Shown: piece after piece, positions 15,801-30,800 of the stretch
Layout of the letters: every line of letters begins with the position of its first letter
How positions within the stretch are numbered: position 1 is the first letter of the stretch
DNA from: Breviolum minutum Mf 1.05b.01
Taxonomy: Eukaryota > Sar > Dinophyceae > Suessiales > Symbiodiniaceae
Assembly (NCBI GenBank): GCA_000507305.1
Contig: DF241616.1
Location: 1 to 64,000, forward strand
Reading direction: 5' to 3'
DNA: 64,000 nucleotides
The notes under the pieces: model-generated
Database searches by the model: none
The model's input: only the letters and a program-made list of their open reading frames with translations
Told to the model about the DNA's origin: nothing
Program-made: the position numbers and the translations under genes

Positions 15801-18800
15801 TAAGGATCCCTATGAACCAACCAGTACAATATGGGATCTCAGATATGATCATGTATAGTCTTCCAATCATTCACTTGGGTCAATAAGAGTTTCCGGGGTG
15901 CCGAGAAGAGTGGCATTTCGTAGCTCCACCCCTGAAAAGCAGCCCGATCGGTTGGCAGCTTGAAGGTGATGCCACTACTTGCTATTAAGCTGCCTAAAGG
16001 TACTTCTGGAAATGACAGCGAGATACAGCATGTTCCCATGTATCATGTATCTAATTCATTATAAGCATAATGTTGATGTATGATTTTCTGTCATTACGCA
16101 TGACATAAACTTGCCAATTTACTTCAAGCACTTCTCGTCATGTGGGTCATTTAAGCCAAGTATAGCGAGGCAAGGCAGTTTTCCTTTCCATTTGTGAAGG
16201 TGGAGCTTGGTATGATACGATTGATGATTCGGTACCGAACTGAATGTCACACAGTGACCAGTTTTAGTAGAATGCGTGCAATGGCTTTTTGCTTGCCGGG
16301 TTACCTCTGCAGTGACACTATACGGTAGTAGATCAGTGGTGAACCAACCTTTTGTAGATATGAATTCAACTTGTTTTGTAATGTACCCAGCTAGCTTCAA
16401 AGAAACCGGTCTTGAGTTGTATCCCAGTTTGAAACACAACGGCTGACAGATGGAGATCGAGAAGGTCGACATCGAGAAGCCAGAGCTTCCACATTTGAAT
16501 GCACTGGATGGTCAGCAACCAAGAAAGCCCAGACTGGGAATGTCGAAAGAATCTGAACGTCAGTGTTACAACCCGTATATGCAACTGGCAACAACTGTCT
16601 GACAATGAACTGTATGCATGGAGACTTTTACAATTTACACTATGTGAAAGAAGTGTTTCCACACATTATGTGCTAAAGCTAGGATGTGAAAACACATCAG
16701 ATTATGTAGTTTGTGCTGAAGACTCGTGGCATCTTCCAACATTTGCGGCCTATTCCTACCAAGGGATACCTTGAACTTTTGGAGGTGTAAGGTGTAATTG
16801 TTTGAAAGCTGCAATACAAGACGCCACGGCGGTGAAGCAATGATGAGATCGCCAATGATCGTGAGGTGGATAGAATTATGAATTCGTTTTGGAGTCTGAT
16901 AAGATCTTGATAAGTCTTTATTTATGTTGCACTTGACCAAAGTATCTGTATAATTACAACACATGCATATACAACATCTATTAGCCTTCTATACATACTC
17001 ATGTATTATACATCATTCTACAAAATTTAGCATGGATCCACATCCTCAAGTTCTTCTGTCCCACTGTCCAGCCTTGCAAAACGGTGCCCAGATGAAGAAT
17101 GGCCAACGCCATTGTCGCTCACCTCGCCGACCTCGCAGACGTCTCCTCCATCGCCATCCTCGCCCGCCTCCGGGCGGCCGATGTCGCGGAGCAGTACGGA
17201 GAGGGGAAAGATGATAGAGGCGCGGAGTTCTCCGAAAGCATGAAATGCATGAAATGCCATTGAATCCCATTGAATCCCCAGAGATAGGGGACTGTCACGG
17301 GTAAAGTCTGCTAGCTACTGGAATCTTTGTGGAGGATGATATGAGCCGATGGACACCAATCTCTTTTGAGTTGCACCGACTTTCCGGGGTCCAGTGCGTG
17401 TATAGGTTTTGTGCTTCCACATACGATTTCAACCAAAAGCAGCATAATTATGCGCAGTTCAGATATGAAGATGTTTTTAACGCATCTCAATTGGAATGAA
17501 CATGACAGATCTGAAAGCTGGTCATTTGCATAGAAAATCTCCAACCTGCAAGGCGACTCCATCCGTAAAATCAGCTAATACCCGGCTGAATGTCCAGGCC
17601 CGTGTAGAGGGGAAGCATGGACCATTGGGTGGGTCATGAGTAGGTCTTGGAGTCCAAGGATTTGCCACAGACCCAACTGTCCTTTGATTTGACAGCTCCT
17701 GTGTCAGATTTGGAAAGGTGAGATCTTTGATTCAAAAAGATCACCATGAAGCGTTGAAGAGATGGAAGTTAGGAAGCTAAAGGGCTAAGGGCAGTCCTGG
17801 ATTTCAAGCCCCCACCCTCTCAAGTGTATGGCTTGTGTGACACCTTGAAGGTATTCTCCAAGCAGGAAGAACTGAAGACCCAGGTACACACTCAGGCCAC
17901 CAGTGGACAGGGCTGCGGATGTTTTTGTGAATTTTTAGGATGCTCCAGGGGGCTTTTGGTAGACAAGTGCTGGTTTGCAAAGAACATGTTTTTGAAGAAC
18001 TTCAAGGGCTTGTCTGAAGTTGTAGTGGCTCATTGAATCTTCAGTCATTGGCTTGTCACGAAGAAAGACAGAGAATGCTGCTTTTCTAGACTTGCTTGGC
18101 CATTGTCAATCCTTCTTTGGTGATTTATTAAATCTCAGCATTATTTTTTGAAGCAGAATGAAGTCAGTCATAGCCTTGTGGTGACCAGCCAATCATTGCT
18201 AGTTTGGGTTGTCCAAGGTTTCACAGTACACTCCAAGATTTCAAGACATTGGAAGGTCTGAAAAATTGAAATCTCAAATTTCAAATCTATTGGAAATGAT
18301 AATGCAATCTAACCTTCCTAGGACGCCCACGGATTTGGGGGTCCAACAGTTTCAGACATATCGATTTGTATCTCAGTTCAATACTGCCTGTGTCTTGTCC
18401 TCCGTTCACGCATCCAGCTCCGCAATGCGGGCAATGTTGTAAGCCAGAGCCTCAACCAGTCTGTTTGCTTGTTCCCGAAATGAAGACCGGAAGTGTGGAA
18501 CGGAGCATGCACAAGTGTGCAAATCATCATCATTGAACATGTTTCAAACTCACAGCTCCGCAAATTTTCATATGTGCCAAATTTATGCAGTAATTTCAGT
18601 AGGTATATTTATATATACATACAGAGTTACACACTGATATGACTTCTGTTTATGAGTAGCTTGTGTATTGTACCTTTGCGCTAGATATCACACGTACTCT
18701 TTTTATCTACACTTCTTTGAGTGATCACTAGTGATCAAACCTTGATCCTGATCTCTAATCCCGTGTGTCGACGTATCAAACGCAACTGATCTATACGGCC

Positions 18801-21800
18801 TACTTGGTTGAGGTTTGGCAGACTATCACAACAAGAGCTCCCAGATGATGCGGACAATTGGTGGGAAGGTTGGATTTTTTTCTCATTTTTTTCACCGCTC
18901 CCTCTGTTTGGGAGTCGAAAAGTTGCTCCCCGAAATGTAGCTTTCAACTTTCGTGAAATAGTAGCTTCCTGAGGTCCTGGGGTGTCATCTAAGTTTTGGG
19001 CTGGGTAGCGCAGCCCCACCAGTGGAATGCAACAGTTTGAGCCACTAGCCATGCACTCCAAGCAATCAGCCTGTGTGAAATTGCAACTTGGTGACCTCAA
19101 AAAGATGAATCGCGATAAACAAAATATTGAACACAATGACAGAATTCTTTTGGCTGTTACGCAGAGTGATGGTAACCCCGAAGAATTGGTTTGGAAATGT
19201 TTGGAAGACACATTGAGAGAAAGAACCCATTTCCATCCAGTTTTGTATTGTAAGGCTTCAATCAGAAGATTCAGTTCAAATAAAAGGAGAACATTCATCA
19301 CACTCCCTTCCGACTGGCTTTGATGCCTCGAGGTGAAGATTCCATGTTGAACAGAAAAATGTGTTTTCTCATTTGAATTCATTTAAGTTCATTTAGTATA
19401 TGTTATACGATATTATTATATTACACATTGGAGCCACCTCAGCACAAGTTTTTCTTTGCAACAACATGCAATGATAAATTATAGATACATTTTCAGAAAG
19501 TAAGCGTGCATGGATCTCTCGTAGATTTGTCGCTCCCTCATCCATGGGTTATTAGATTAGCCTTTTTGGGGTGATCAAACAATGCAAATAGATGGTAAAT
19601 TTGAAGAATTTCCCTTGTAATAGTGCATTGTTTGGGTTGGTAATATAATGACCCCTGTCATTCTTCTGCTAGGTTGACGATCGCAAGCGACGCCGCTTGG
19701 TAGCGTTAAACAGCCAATTCTGTAGCTCAGATGATAAGCCACTTCTCCATACAGAGCCACTTGTAGCCATCCTCAAAATTATGAGGCGACGAAGCAACTC
19801 AAAATCGATGGCCCGGGATATTCGACAATTGGATATTCTTCAATTCTCTTCGATACTTCAGATATAGAGACCGCCATTTCCAGAAGCTGCCATGTGTAGT
19901 ATTGTCTTGGGCAAACTACGACAATCTGATCACCACGAACACGTGATTCATTGCATGATTTCATACTGGTTCGCCCCCCCAACAATTAGCAAACAGTTCT
20001 GCACGGAGTGTCGGCAAGCTCTTGACCTTCATAAGTGTTTCGGTGTGCCCGTTCCCAGATTCATTCATGATTGTTGAGTCTGTGTTTGTGTGTGTCCAAG
20101 CTTAGTGCCAGTCTGCATGGAGTTTAATTGTTTGATTCACACGTGTTTAATCGTGTATTCATATTCTGTCCAAACGCAATATGGTATAGATGTGGCCCCA
20201 AGCCCAAAGTTATGAACGAAGTAGCTGCCACCCTTTTAGTACTTAGATATCTGAGTATTTATCGTAGAAACTCCGAAAATTAATTTATAGTAACAGTACC
20301 ATTTTATTTCCAATTTCCTATACAAGAGTCAAGTGTATGATGATTTTTGGCTATCAGCTTGGTCAGATGGTATGATTTATTTTTGATGTATAAGATATTA
20401 GGCCAATTTCAATGTTGTTTCTGTTTCGGAACTCGAGCTGTCTTGGGATGTTTCATTCTAATTTATCCAGACTAATTTGTAAGTAGCTTGTTTGTTGAAG
20501 TATCAGTGTCCTTGGGCATGTTTCTACACATTCTCTCCGAAGACAAACATGGTAACATGATAATCAAATCTTGGGTATCTTCACATGATGTGATTAGGAG
20601 ACTGAACTCACCTTCTTTCCAGATGGTCTTGCTTCTTGAAACATATGGAGATACCGTGAGATACCACAATCTGACCAACCTCCCACTAGATAAACGTCAT
20701 GCTTCAACGATCAACCCCACAGAAATGAGGGCACTTCTTGTGGCCTTCAGGGGGATTATTGTCCATTGAACCATCAGTAATCCAGATTGTTCTGTTGAAG
20801 GACCTGTATCAGAATACCACTTGTCTTCATTTTAGTATCTTAGTATGTTTGCTACATACTGTTTGTAAAGGTTTATAATCTCAGTATATTCAAGTACTAT
20901 ATAAGTGATTCAAATTCATTCTTTGACGAAAAACAACATTTTATATTTCATGATGTTTGATGATGCTTCATCTCGACTTGAATCAACTTCACTGGCTCAG
21001 GCCCAGGTGCATCCACAGCTCCCAGCTCACCGGTGGCAGCTCGACGTCACTCGGCCTTGCCGCAAGGTGTGCCAAGGCTAGTGGAGGCTGGGAAATCAGG
21101 GGAGTCGATGTCTGCAAGCAAAAGGTGTAGGCGCAGGCTGAGCAAGCGAAGATTGAGATGAATTGAGGTCCATTGAGTTGAATGTGTGTGTTGTGGAAGT
21201 CGGAGTTCGGATTTGCTGATTGCCGACAGCACTCGCTTTATGCAGTTGCCACATGTTGCCACTAGCTTTAGCGTGCTTTCGCATTTCAAATTATTTGGTC
21301 ATTTGGTCTTCATTTTTGCTGGCTGTGACCTCGTAGGTCAAAGGTGGGAAACCATTAGCGTTCAAGAGGAAACTCTGTTGGGATTAAGGTAATGCACTGG
21401 AAGCATTGGTCAAGCATAGTCTGCTCTCAAAATCGATCAAAATCTTCATGAAGTTCCAGGATTAAGATACCCCAAATTTCAAGCCCAGGCATTTCTCAGA
21501 ATGAGGTTGAATTTCCGGATTTTCTGTTGACTCATCCACCAAAACAAGCCTAAAGCATGATGATGCATGATGCATACTCCTCTGCCGCCTGCAGGGCAAT
21601 CCTGCCGCGCGGAGGTTGCAGTCTGCCGAGGGCGGTGTTGGACAGCTCAGTCATATGTCAGGTAAGAAATCCACAACTGTAAGAAATCCACAACTGTAGA
21701 GACAGAATGATACAGATGCATGTGACCTCAGTGAAGGAAGAGTGATGCCAAAGGAGGGATAGGTACTTGCAGCAACCAAAACCTGAAGGCCTGACATAAG

Positions 21801-24800
21801 GCTTATGCAGATAAAACGATCACTTGTGTTCCATGTACTGTATTTGATCTAGTTGTTCATATTGATTCATCAATCTTCAAATTGGAAGGGACTCATGTTA
21901 TATGTATATGTATATATACGTATTATATATGTTTCAGCGTCCTTCATCCAAAGAGAAATGGCAGGACTTGAGATGCTCCAGTCCAAGCCAATGATTGCTA
22001 CATACCATGTTCCAGACATTGTCCATTCCGACGCATGTTGTGATGATATTTACTTATATACATGAATTAAACATAGAAAACTAGTTTGTGTGTACATATA
22101 CTGGAGTAAATAATACTTATATAATAGATATGCAGTGTATTAGAACAGCGACCAATTCCAAATACATATTTCTCACTCTTGAAGTTACGACCTTTACAGC
22201 CAGACCATAGTTCCCCAAGAGACTTGACGTTCGTGCACCCCAGATCGCTCCGAGCTCCGTCAGAGATTCGATCATGCGGGGGCAACACCTCCTACGCTGT
22301 AGTGTAGTGAACTTGAACAGGCGGAAAAGACACAGGGTCAAGCAAATGTAGATACAGTATCATTTCTTAAACCCACAAAGCCGCAACAGGGAAAGGCTGA
22401 GCAGACTTGTAGTTTGTGGCCAGTTCCAAGCTGCCACGATTCTTTCTTCCCCCGAACCACAAGTTTCCGCAGAGGAAGGTTTCTGGCTTTGCTTAAATCA
22501 TCTTAAATCTAAACAAGCTGACAAGACATACAAGCTTCAAGCTTCAGCTGATTGGTGCCTGCAGTTGCCGGTGGACAGATGCCGTTGGTGCCATGGTCGT
22601 GACTGCGTCGGTGCAATGGTGGCATGTCCGTGTTGGTGGCAAGATAGTGAGACCGTCATCAAGGAACCAGGGTTTGCCAAGGAGGAGTATCTAAGCATTT
22701 CAAGAAGATCGATATTTCTGGCAAAAGATGAATGCTGATATGTGCAAATAGATCTCAAATATACAAAAGTGAGACTTTGTCAATCTGATCTGACACAAAG
22801 CGTATGTCAATCTGGAATAAAACTTGGCAAGAATTTGCAAGAATCAAATGTTGCATTAGACAACTGAGAGACATAGCCCCAATGTCAATTGGACATGAAT
22901 CTGACACAGAGTCGTGCCAACAGGTGTGACATCTGACAGAACACCTTTCAAGTCTGATTTGATATGAGATCCAAGACTCTGATATCAAAACCCCCAACTT
23001 GACAGAACATCTTCCGTGCTTAACATGTCAGAAGTTTGAAATCCAATGTCAGGTGTGTGTTTTGACATCATTCGCCAGATGTTGCAAGGATATTCTCCAA
23101 GTCGTGCAGCCTCGTTGTACTTCAGGCGAGCTGTCGTTGAGATTAGACGAACCGGTGGATTTTTGTAGGGCATCTATAATCTATAATATAACACCTGGGA
23201 GGTTGTGGTCAATGATTTGGAAACGCTTTGCAATTGTTGTATAAGCATAGATGAATTTGTGCCTCGGAGATGTCACGATGTCACTTTCATCCTTGGAGAA
23301 TGGGACGCAGCTGACATCGGCAACTATATAATATATGCAGACTGCATGTAGAAGAGCCAAGTGCCGAAGCTTTTTTGGTTTAGTGATGGCAGCTACAATT
23401 ACTTGGCCCCCCAAAAGAGCAGTTTTTTTAAGTGTGAAACTTTGCAAAGCTATTCTCCCTGTTTATCGTGTATCCCCACCTTTTGGAGACTTGCTCAGAT
23501 CGAATGAAAATGTCTGACAGGGACATGGAGCTATGACACAGTGAAATACAACATCAGCGCCGGTATTGCGCAGGCGTGAGACTGTGGGGTTGTCAGAAAA
23601 AAGTGATTGCTCAATGCATATTTGAGATTGAGAAAAGGCCGCACCGTTCACTGTCCAATAGGACTAGTCTACTATAATTCTACTATAGTCTATGGATTGT
23701 ATACACTTCGCATCACTTCGCCACAGTCTGGTCTGCTTCACACAATCCTAGCTGTGTCCAATCATGTTCTGGCCAGGTAAAGTTAGACGATCCCCGCACG
23801 GGCAATTCATTGACACTTGGTCGGAAGGTTCTACACATCTGCTGGTAGGGAGAGGCTAAGAAGACTTCCAGAGCAGTGACACAGATGTGAGTTTCTTTTG
23901 GAAATCATGGTTGGTTGAATCGCGTTTGTGGGTGCTCTGATTCGGAATCTGCCAATAGTGCCAATCCATTTTCCTTTCCCTTGTCTAAAATGTCGGAAGA
24001 AAAACTTACACTCTGATTGGTTTCATTGGCAAGCTACCTCCCCCTTCTTCGTTGGCTATGTTTTGCTAATACAATATTGCAGACCAGCGCCTGATTTCAA
24101 TTAAATTAATATCCTACCCAAGCCAGAGTGGTTGAAGGAGCATACGAGGACCATCCTTTGAGTTGCAATTGGTGCCCTTACCTACCAGCACCATAGTCCT
24201 TTCGAGCGTGTTCGGCAAAGCGATCAGGATAAAACACAAACAGCCCATTGTATCAATGATATTGCGTCACTCCAAGATCATCCATATCCAAGCATAGCCT
24301 AGCTCTTAGATCCAGATGCCTGAGTCCATGCTCCAAGGAGACACAAAACTGTCAGTGCTTTGTTGCTTGGCTGGATGGTGCTTCAGATATGCCTGCAGTC
24401 AAAGTCAAAGCTGATTATATTTTGCTGGTCGAAGTACTCAATTGTTTGCGGACTTTGCGAAGTGTTTGATCATAGACCTATTATGACATATTCTCCTATT
24501 CTCGTCTTGGGTTCATGAATGACTTAATGCCTTATGTAACTTATGTCCATCATCTTCGGAAGCAAACAATCCAAGGTTAGACATTTGCATTGAACTTCAT
24601 CGACGGCCAGATGCGACTGGGCCAAAGTCGCCTGCAGTCTGATTGGCATCAGGCGATATCAATGATATTTTTCTGCAAGGTTTAATGTAGAAGTCACACC
24701 ATTATGACACCATTGCACAGAATGATACTTTTGATTCTTCTTTGTAGCTATAATCTGACGTGCAATCTTTGCAGAAAACAAGTAAATCAAACCAGTTGTT

Positions 24801-27800
24801 GTTGGCCTTTGAAGTGGGACATGGCCAGATATTCAATAGAGGTTCTGGATCCCCTTTATCTATAAATTCATATAAAATTTATTTTGGGTTGAATGTCAGT
24901 GTTACCCGACATGGTGAGCTCAGGTGAAGGTTGTAGTATTCACTGCTAGTGGTTTCTACTTTTCCACTGGCGGCGCTTTTGGTACCTTGGGCTGAGTAGA
25001 TTTTTGAGCGAAACTTGGGATATTTCCGATACTTAAATGACTTATATGGGTGTTTCCAAAAATAGGGGTACCCCAAAATGGATGGTTGATAATGGATGGT
25101 TTATAATGGAAAACCCTATTACAATGGATGTTTTGCGGGTACCCCTAGTTTTGGGAATTGAAATGTGCTTGAAATGCTTGAGACTTGTTTTTGTTGGGCA
25201 AAGCTATGGAAGACATGGCTCATAATACAAGAGGGATGCTCCATTTGTTGTGGTGGGGTTTGGATGATGTTGGTGGCTTCTCCAAGGTTGAGATTAGTTA
25301 AAGTTGTCTTGCGACTGAACTCATTGATTTCTCCCAAGACTTCGGAACTGCATAGTTAAACGGATATGGCAATGAGAGATTGTGATCTGTTATAGATATA
25401 GGCCCTTCACTACTCTCATCAGTTGGTGGTGAGAGAATTCAAAGATGCAAGTCTCTTATAGTTTGTTAATGGCAGAGCCAACTGTACGATTTTCCAAGAA
25501 TGAACGTCTTCCTTTGACGGTGTTTTTTCCATCATGTTGATTTTGGAGGCGAAACGCCGGACGATGAAGCGGAGTTTGCACCACGCTTGGAACCAGGAGC
25601 CGGCAGTCCACATGGTCAATAAACTGCACTGCTATTGGCTGAATAGGGGGTGGTTTTACCGCCTTAGACTCTTGCCCGTTTCAATCAGTTCTTCTATGTT
25701 CTTATCGTATCTCACCATATCTTTCATTATCTTTCCATTATCTGAAAGGAAACTGGTCATCCAGGGTGGACATTAGATCCCGGTAGCGTGCCCGAATGTG
25801 CACTACATTGGTGACAGAGTTGATCAACTCTGCCACCTGCCAGAGGAGCCAGCAGATTTGAAACTGCTGTGGCAGAAAACCTGCCAATCGCCTACTTACT
25901 GTACTTGATGTGCACGCTGCCTCAATACAAGGCCTGAAACAGTCATTTGAGTGTGGCTAAAAACTCTCGGGCGACCAAATTGAACCTAGCAATACTAATT
26001 CTACATATGGCCAGTTTTTGCAGTGTTGTAACTTGTAACCATAATAATCTTAGTTGCTTTTAGAACTTTGGTGTGCTTTTTAATGGACAAGCTCCCAGAT
26101 GCATTCTGGATTACCAGTTTTAATGTATATATTGAATGTTTGCATTCATTTTTCAGCATTTATTTTTGATGGATCATTGTAAAAACCGTGGATATGAGGT
26201 CAGACTTCAGGGTTTGTGTGTGTCATCGAAGGTGGCGTCCATTCGGGGCACAGTGATGGGTGCTGGAATCAGCTTGGTAGCGGCTATGGATTACGTGGTG
26301 GCACCCGAAAGCAGGACCTGGACCATTCCGCCCAAAGAAAATTTATTTTTTCAGAAGAAATCAGTGACTCTTTAAAACCTGTATATAACTCTTGAGATAT
26401 CCTAAACATAGCTCTATCCAGATGAGATGGGAGGTGGGGAGGCTGCTAATTACTTGTTCATACTCACACCGGCTAGTAGTAACAGCAGTTTGCCTGCCTT
26501 GATTGTTTCGAGGGGCTTAGAGTACCACCTTCGAAAAGGCTTGTCATAGCTATTGTTGAATGGAGTCCCGCTTGGCCGTGTGCTACAGGATTTTCCGTAA
26601 CAAGAGGATCATACATTGCTGCGAACATTGGGGGAGAATGGGTCCTTTTTCACCAACACAATACATTCAGGACTCAGCTGAGTTTTAAGGAAGCGACACG
26701 TGGCTTGGGCGCTTGCTGTTCATGGCAAGCCACTGTGGCCAAATTGGGTGGCCTGGTATTTCAGGGACAGCTGGAAGGGGGAACCATTGAAATGAGATCA
26801 CGGGAAATGAATAGAAATCATGGTGCATGGGTCCTAAACAAAGCATGTTTTTGACTGCATATCAAATATGTACCCTTGCTGTAATGATAATGATAGTATA
26901 CGACATGCAAACACAGAAATGAATATTACTGATGCTGACTTACTATACCCATGTCCAATGTCTTGCCAGCGGTTGCCGTGGTTGAGGTTGTTCTTCAATT
27001 TGTAGTCCTTTCGTTCATGGTTGGTGGTGGTTCAAGTACCTCAGTTTTCTGATGTTTCAGAGTGCAGTTGCTTCAAAAGGTTTGATGAAACTAGTGAAAT
27101 TAATTATCCGTTTTAACAAGCATGTGCGAAATACTAGTGACTTACTGCAGCTATTTTTCTACATGCACCCAAGGAGTCATGAAGATGCGGCGATTGTGTC
27201 TTTTAGCAGAAGATGTGAATGCCCACCAAGCCAGACAAAGCAAGTTCCTTGGCGCCGCATGTATTCATTCATTGATCCTGCCTTGTTTGAGGTGTATCAA
27301 TATTTGTATGTATGCACAGATTATAGATTCAAACATGTAGAACCGTATATGCACCATGTCTACTGTATATCGACTTGGTTAAATTATGACCTCCCGAACT
27401 GATAGCAAAAACACTCAACGATGGATTCGGATGGGAGAAATATTACTTAGCGTTTGAGGAGTTGTGCTTGTCCCATTTGTACATCAAGTCCCCTTTGATA
27501 TGGAATCATCCTTTTTGGTTGTGGATTCCTGTTGTTGAAAGGGTTTTGAAAGTGTCTTATAATTAGCTATGTTCTTTACCAATACGCTGTGCCATTCTTG
27601 TCTCCGAACCAGCTGCTTAGGCTGGTGGATCATTTGGTTTCAGGGTCTGCCAAAGATGCCTTCGTGGAAGCAGACACTGTGGCCTTGGCCAAGGTGCTCT
27701 TCAATACAAAGAGGTGAAAAGATACTGTAGTATAGTATACTGTAGTATGTTGGAAGGGATGATGACATCATCATGGCCACCGTCATCATCGTCGTCATCG

Positions 27801-27814
27801 CCATCATCGTCATT

Positions 27815-27851
<37 letters not shown>

Positions 27852-30800
27852 GAATTGTCGTCGTCATTGGTTTTTGTGCGGGTGTCTTTGGTAGGAAATA
27901 TGTTTGGTAGGAGGTTGGAGGGCAACCTAGTATCACTCTCATTTTTTTCTTTGTGCGGTCTTGATTATATGTTGACTTGATATAATTTGTTATGTCTTGT
28001 TCATAACATATCCATAGATCCATCCATCAAGGGACATTCTGCTTTATTCACCTGCAACAAAAATACCAGAACTGATTTTTGAATTTGGGGCTTAATTCGA
28101 TTAATGTGAATGGTATCATTATTTGGGTAAAAGGATGGATGAGGGATGGAAATGAGTTGATCTATCGGTTGAGGCGAAAGAAGTTGCAAGGAAGTGTTCA
28201 GAAGAACGACTACGGTTGAAGACAACAGGACCGGGCAAGTCCAGTACCATTATACTGCTGAAATTGAAAGCCATAACCCTGAAACTAGCCTTTTGGAAGG
28301 TGTAAGCCATCATGTTGTCATTTTTTTCAGATTCGATCTTAAACATCAAAGGTGTATCTACAAAGTGCAAAATGCTGTGACCGAAAAAAAATTGTCAGCG
28401 AACAACTGCCAAGGGGTTCCTGCAGGGCTCTTGCAACATCACACCCATACAAAGTCAAAAAGTAGCGAAATCAATGCATGAAGCATTTCAACTGTGCCGG
28501 GCATGATAACTAAATATATCTAAATATACTATAACCTAGATAGATGTTTGCCAACTCATCAAAATGATGCAACACACCATAAGAAGTTTTCCTCACCTGT
28601 TTTCCTTCGTATTTAGCTAGGTCACCCATTCCACCACTGATCATGGAATTTCCTGGCGAGTGTGTATCCCTTTTTTCAGCAGGGAATACTAGGAACACCT
28701 TTTCCATCCTTTTCCAAAGCAAGATTTTGATTATGCATTTTGCCCCTTGACAAGAGATTTCCCTCCCACCTACAGGAGCTGGCCGAAGAAAAGCCTTGCT
28801 GCAGTTGCCAGGCATACTGAGCACATAGAGCACACGGTGATTTGTTTGAATCGAGGTGTGCAGAGCCAGTGACCGTAAGAAAAGGCTTGAAGCAGAGTGT
28901 AGCCACTACTGCAGAAATACAGTATGTGAAAATGATTGAAAACTGTCTTATGATATTTGTTGTAGTTCTTGGACATAGAAAACACAGTAAAGAGATATTG
29001 AGATTGCCCAAGATACCTATGTCCAAGCCGAGAGGAAAAATCCTTTGGACCAAGCCACTCTGTCATGTTTTAAGGACGCGTTGGTTGATGTTGCCCCCTG
29101 CCATAACTTTTGCAGCTACTGGCAGGTCTGGACGAATGTCCCTTTGATGAGTTTTTGTTGAAGGCGTGGTTTCATCAAACATGACAATGACATTTTCCGA
29201 CAAGTTTCTGGCTTTGAAGATCTCTTCAGAACAAAACCTGGCTCCAAAAGTACACAAGCAATTTTCCACATGTTTGTCTCAGTGAGAATGACTCCACAAA
29301 GTGGAAGCAGAGATCTTCTCTCAAATTGTATCGTTTTTGTTCGAGATACATCCAAGACTTTGATCTAAGTCCCGCAGCCCAAGAGTCCAAGAGTTCATGC
29401 AGTTACAGTGTGAATTTCTGTTGAAATGATTTGTCAACCTGAGCTTCCCCAGTACATATTAACAGTGAATCTAAAGTAGATCAGTAGATGTTGTTCAACA
29501 TGTTGCAGCTGTCAGCATCCAGCCAGCCGGCTGGCATGTTCAGCTTCTGAAGGTCCAAGAACGGCATGGGGTGAAACCAAGATGCTCAGTGGATCGTTTT
29601 ACCAAGCGCATGTGGCCGCACGAGGTACCATGGGAAGCTGCAAAGTTTTGTGATAACAAAGGGTAGAGGGCAATTGGGCATAATCATGATCATTCTGTGA
29701 TCATGATCATGATCATTCTGAGTTCTTAGTGAGTCTAGTGTTTACCATGTGTTGGAGAGGTTTTATACTTGCTGTTATTTGTTTGTCTTCTGTTTTTCCC
29801 GATTCATTAGACTTGTATTCGGTGTAAGGAGGTGTAAATGTCTTTGTATTTGTTTTTGAGATAAACCATGGAAGAATGTTATGTCTAGGATAGTTTAGTG
29901 TAGACTAAGGACTAGGAAAGATCTCAAACAAATCCAACCAAACTCATGAACATGATGGCAAGTGAGGGGAAACTACATGATTGATGTATCCCCTGAAATA
30001 GTATGCACCACCACACTAGTCAATAGAGAAATGAGCGTTTGAAATAATGAGAAGTGACTCTTCCTGAAACAATCAAATAACACATATTTTGACGTTATGA
30101 TTGAGGACCCTTTGGACTCACAAACGCCAAGCAACAAAATTAACATGACAAGAGCTGCAGCACAGTATTCTCACGACTATTTAGGAACATGACACAACAA
30201 AACACAACTCATTTGATATTAGGTAATGAAAGAGAAAGCCAGATGTTAATCATATCCAAAACATTTGCAGGCACAATTGGAGCTGGTGGGACAGCAACTT
30301 GGTTTTAGCACTAGGCTTGGGTGGAGTTGTGAGGCAAAAATAGGTACTCCTACTCATACTCCGCTTCTTCCTAGTGATTGACCGCTATATTAAGCGGGAA
30401 GATCCACCTTCAAAGCATAGAATAGATGTAAATTCTTGCTGTTGGGCAATCAACTAGTGAAGCTCAGCCTACGGATTCTTGGACTGCTTCCAGCTGGTAA
30501 AGTGTTGAAAGAAACTTGCACCTTTCATGCAACATAGGAAATAGAGAATCAACTGAAAACACTGCAGGGAACACTCCGCAAAATGAATGTTCTATTATTT
30601 GATTTCCAATGGGCACTAATTAACTAAGAACTGTTTAATATCCAGGTGGGTAGTGGTCACCGAATAACACTTTGTTTAGATAGTTGACCCTTGAAAGATC
30701 AACCCTATGTCAACCTGTTGGATTTCAAGGTCTTTTGCCTTCATGTTTGGAGCTTTAGATGGGGAAAACTTGTTTCCCTCCCTGAAAGCAACAGTTTGTA